Below, in pieces: positions 3,367 to 5,321 of a DNA stretch of 5,321 nt. Position 1 is the first letter of the stretch. Each line of letters begins with the position of its first letter. The position numbers were made by a program, and so were the translations under genes. Origin of the DNA: Oscillospiraceae bacterium. GTDB lineage: Bacteria; Bacillota; Clostridia; Oscillospirales; Oscillospiraceae. The notes below the pieces were generated by a model. The model was not told where the DNA came from and did no database searches. It saw only the letters and a program-made list of their open reading frames with translations. The stretch spans positions 1-5,321 of the forward strand of contig JAISKY010000003.1 of assembly GCA_031260745.1 (NCBI GenBank), given 5' to 3'.

Positions 3367-5321
3367 ATGAAACTAATAAGCTCAAAATCAACAAGGAACG
3401 CGCCGCCGGCTTCAAGAAGCTCGGCGTCAGCGGTTCGCGGCGCGCAGGCGGTACGCAGTCCCGCGCCCTCGCCTAAGCCAAACGTAACTCCCGCGCCGAA
3501 ACGGCGTGAGCCTGCGCCTCCCGCTCCGGCTCCGCTCAATAAAAAAAGCGGAAAAAAGAGCGCCGCTCCGGTTTTTATTACCCTGCTTTTATTAGTGGTG
3601 GTTGCCGGAGGTTTGTTTGGCTATGCCGGAATAACGGCTCAGAACAGTACCGCGATTTATCCGAACATCTCCGCGTACGGGATTAAATTCGGCGGCTATT
3701 CCGTTGAACAAGCAGTAACCGCTTTGGAAAGCTCTCCGACATACAGCGCGTACCGCGACGCGGCGGTAACGGTGGAATTTCCCGCCGGTCAGCAGCTTAG
3801 AGTTGAGGGCAAGGAAGCCGGCTTATACGGTAATCCAAACGATACGGCGGACAGACTTTACGCCTACGGACGCGGCGGTAACTTTTTCGCTAACGCCGCC
3901 GACTATATCTCGTGCGTTATCTTCCCTAAAGACGTTGACTTGGATTTGACCAAAGAAATGGAAATTGACAAAGCAGCGGTGATGAGCCGAATTGAGGAAG
4001 TTTCCGCGGAAGTCAACCGCGATATTATGGAGAATACTCTTAACATCACAGACGATTCCGTTACGATTATCAAAGGCGCAAGCGGCGTTCTCGTTGACAT
4101 TGACGAGATTTACAAATTAGTAGAAACCGCGTTCCAAGAGCATAACTACAACGTAATCGAATATCAGCCGTTTACGAGCGACCCGAAAGAGGTTGATTTA
4201 AGCGATATAATGCGTATGATTTACCGCGCTCCGGAAAGCGCGAGTTATGACAATTCGTATAATATTATTGAGGAAGTTCAGGGCATAACATTCGACCAGG
4301 ATAAAGCTCAACGCGCGTTGGATTCCGCTGATTACGGTGAGAAAGTCGTAATTCCGCTGATTGCCATTGAGCCGGAATATACGAGAGCCGAGCTTGAGGG
4401 CTTATTATTCCGCGATATACTTGCGGAAAAAACCACTACGCTTGCTAAGAACGCTACGCGCTCAAATAATGTTGAGCTTGCGGCAAAAGCCATATCGGAA
4501 CTCGTGCTATTACCGGGCGATGTGTTCAGTTATAACGAAACAGTAGGTGAGCGAACCCGCGATAAGGGCTACGGAATGGCTCCCGCCTACGTCAACGGTG
4601 AAACGGTAGACGAAATCGGCGGCGGAATCTGTCAGGTGTCCTCTACGATTTACTACTGTACTCTTATGGCAAACCTTGAGATTGTCGAACGTACCGCGCA
4701 CATGTTCGCTCCGTCGTACGTACCGCTCGGAATGGACGCGACAGTCAGTTGGGGCGGTCCGAATTTCCGCTTCAAAAACAATACGGAATACCCGCTGAAG
4801 ATTATTTCTTGGCGTGACGGCGATAATCTAAACGTGCAGTTAATGGGTACTAAGTCCGACGATACTTACGTTAAAATGACGTACGACTACCTTGGCAGCG
4901 TACCGTTTGATACGACATACGTTGAGGACGCCGGCGTAGCGCCGGGCGAAACGAAAGTTAAAACCAGAGGTTCGGACGGAAGCATTATTAAAACTTTCCG
5001 CACGGTGTACGCCGCAGACGGTACGGAACTTAGCCGTAAAACCGAAGCTACAAGCCGATACAAAGGGCATAAAGCGGTTATCCTCGTGCCGGTAGGCGAA
5101 TTGGCGTATTACGTAACGGACGGTTCGGTTTCCGCTCCGCCGTTGCCAATTGAAACTCCGATTCCGAGCGAAAATCCAGACGAACCTACTCCGACGGTTG
5201 AACCGACGAGCGAGCCGATTTTCACTCCGCCGCCGTCAGCTAACCCCGGTACGATAATAGAGCCGACGGACGCGCCTACGCCTACGCCCGCGCCTACTCC
5301 GGAGCCGACGCCCGAACCAAC
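3367..5321 (+). CDS. Membrane-anchored VanW-family envelope protein with PG-binding-like, VanW and G5-like regions (C-terminus beyond window)
   Basis: 651 residues are visible and the frame is still open at the edge. Order: residues 1-68, a cytoplasmic, basic, Pro/Ala/Ser-rich and probably disordered segment; 69-89, one transmembrane helix (VFITLLLLVVVAGGLFGYAGI) with lysines just before it, giving an N-in, C-out anchor; about 97-340, a region resembling PG_binding_4 (YPNISAYGIKFGGYSVEQAV near its start), possibly two copies; about 355-495, a VanW domain (PF04294) beginning NATRSNNVELAAKAI (362-376), with LPGDVFSYNETVG and the hallmark IGGGICQVSS (417-426, Cys422); about 514-580, a G5-like domain (GETKVKTRG, DGTELSRKTE); then a Pro/Thr/Glu tail. 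VanW occurs in some vancomycin-resistance clusters but its biochemical role is unsettled, so this gene alone does not indicate resistance. AAAGGG (3356-3361), 5 nt before ATG, supports the start. It is cotranscribed behind the CofE-like gene. Confidence 0.9.
   Translation, partial: MKLISSKSTRNAPPASRSSASAVRGAQAVRSPAPSPKPNVTPAPKRREPAPPAPAPLNKKSGKKSAAPVFITLLLLVVVAGGLFGYAGITAQNSTAIYPNISAYGIKFGGYSVEQAVTALESSPTYSAYRDAAVTVEFPAGQQLRVEGKEAGLYGNPNDTADRLYAYGRGGNFFANAADYISCVIFPKDVDLDLTKEMEIDKAAVMSRIEEVSAEVNRDIMENTLNITDDSVTIIKGASGVLVDIDEIYKLVETAFQEHNYNVIEYQPFTSDPKEVDLSDIMRMIYRAPESASYDNSYNIIEEVQGITFDQDKAQRALDSADYGEKVVIPLIAIEPEYTRAELEGLLFRDILAEKTTTLAKNATRSNNVELAAKAISELVLLPGDVFSYNETVGERTRDKGYGMAPAYVNGETVDEIGGGICQVSSTIYYCTLMANLEIVERTAHMFAPSYVPLGMDATVSWGGPNFRFKNNTEYPLKIISWRDGDNLNVQLMGTKSDDTYVKMTYDYLGSVPFDTTYVEDAGVAPGETKVKTRGSDGSIIKTFRTVYAADGTELSRKTEATSRYKGHKAVILVPVGELAYYVTDGSVSAPPLPIETPIPSENPDEPTPTVEPTSEPIFTPPPSANPGTIIEPTDAPTPTPAPTPEPTPEP
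5152..5321 (+). repeat. Pro/Thr/Glu low-complexity coding repeat at the C-terminus of the VanW-family protein
   Basis: The reading frame from about residue 596 onward is dominated by Pro, Thr, Glu and Ser. It passes into near-periodic T-P-x-P units (APTPTPAPTPEPTPEP at the right edge), encoded by degenerate ccg/cct/acg/gag codons rather than exact DNA copies. In Gram-positive surface proteins such tails are usually extended wall-spanning or spacer segments. The end of the repeat, and whether a further domain follows, lies outside the window. Confidence 0.75.

Noticed and set aside
3342..5070. Open frames 3342-3539, 3903-4100, 4361-4546, 4510-4701 and 4840-5070
   Set aside because: All are alternative-frame or antisense shadows of the long VanW-family gene, which is open from 3367 to the window end.
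3367..5321. Reading the VanW-family gene as a vancomycin-resistance determinant
   Set aside because: No vanH, ligase, vanX, vanR or vanS genes are nearby, and VanW-domain proteins are widespread in Firmicutes outside resistance clusters.
1..5321. CRISPR arrays, tRNA/rRNA genes, insertion sequences or prophage genes
   Set aside because: No regularly spaced identical repeats, cloverleaf-like sequence, transposase or integrase motifs were seen on either strand.

Overview
The window reads as a piece of a Gram-positive-type (Bacillota/Clostridia-like) chromosome of moderate G+C, probably from an uncultured anaerobe. The grounds are a VanW-family envelope protein with PG-binding-like and G5-like parts, a clostridial-style PF01996 (CofE-like) protein, a small AsnC/Lrp effector-domain gene next to a class I/II aminotransferase, purine-rich Shine-Dalgarno (SD) sites, and three textbook sigma-A promoters that all have 17-bp spacers. 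The taxonomic call is inference. No mobile element, RNA gene or CRISPR array is visible.

Left part (1-934, minus strand): a two-gene operon. A stand-alone RAM (AsnC_trans_reg) domain protein is followed, through a one-base TGATG stop/start overlap, by a PLP-dependent aminotransferase whose C-terminal half runs off the left edge. A strong promoter (TTGCAA-17-TATAAT) lies at 1027-1055, and its leader of about 85 nt can fold into an AT-rich stem.

Divergent intergenic region (935-1219): besides the leftward promoter it holds three successive inverted repeats (1079-1150), plus a fourth pairing (1145-1175) that competes with the third. It ends in a consensus promoter (TTGACA-17-TAGAAT, 1185-1213). 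The predicted +1 of that promoter falls on the A of the hemW start codon, so hemW is probably a leaderless transcript.

Middle (1220-2425, plus): a complete HemW-type radical SAM protein (putative heme chaperone). A nested 59-nt inverted repeat follows directly after its stop codon.

Right part (2516-5321, plus): a strong promoter (TTGACA-17-TATAGT with an upstream TG) drives a leader of about 97 nt, then a CofE-like gamma-glutamyl-ligase-family gene. Seventeen bases later comes a large membrane-anchored VanW-family envelope protein that runs off the right edge inside a Pro/Thr/Glu-rich tail. Pairing a gamma-glutamyl-ligase-family enzyme with a VanW/G5 envelope protein in one operon is the most suggestive functional hint here. 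The least explained sequence is the hairpin cluster and leaderless start in front of hemW.
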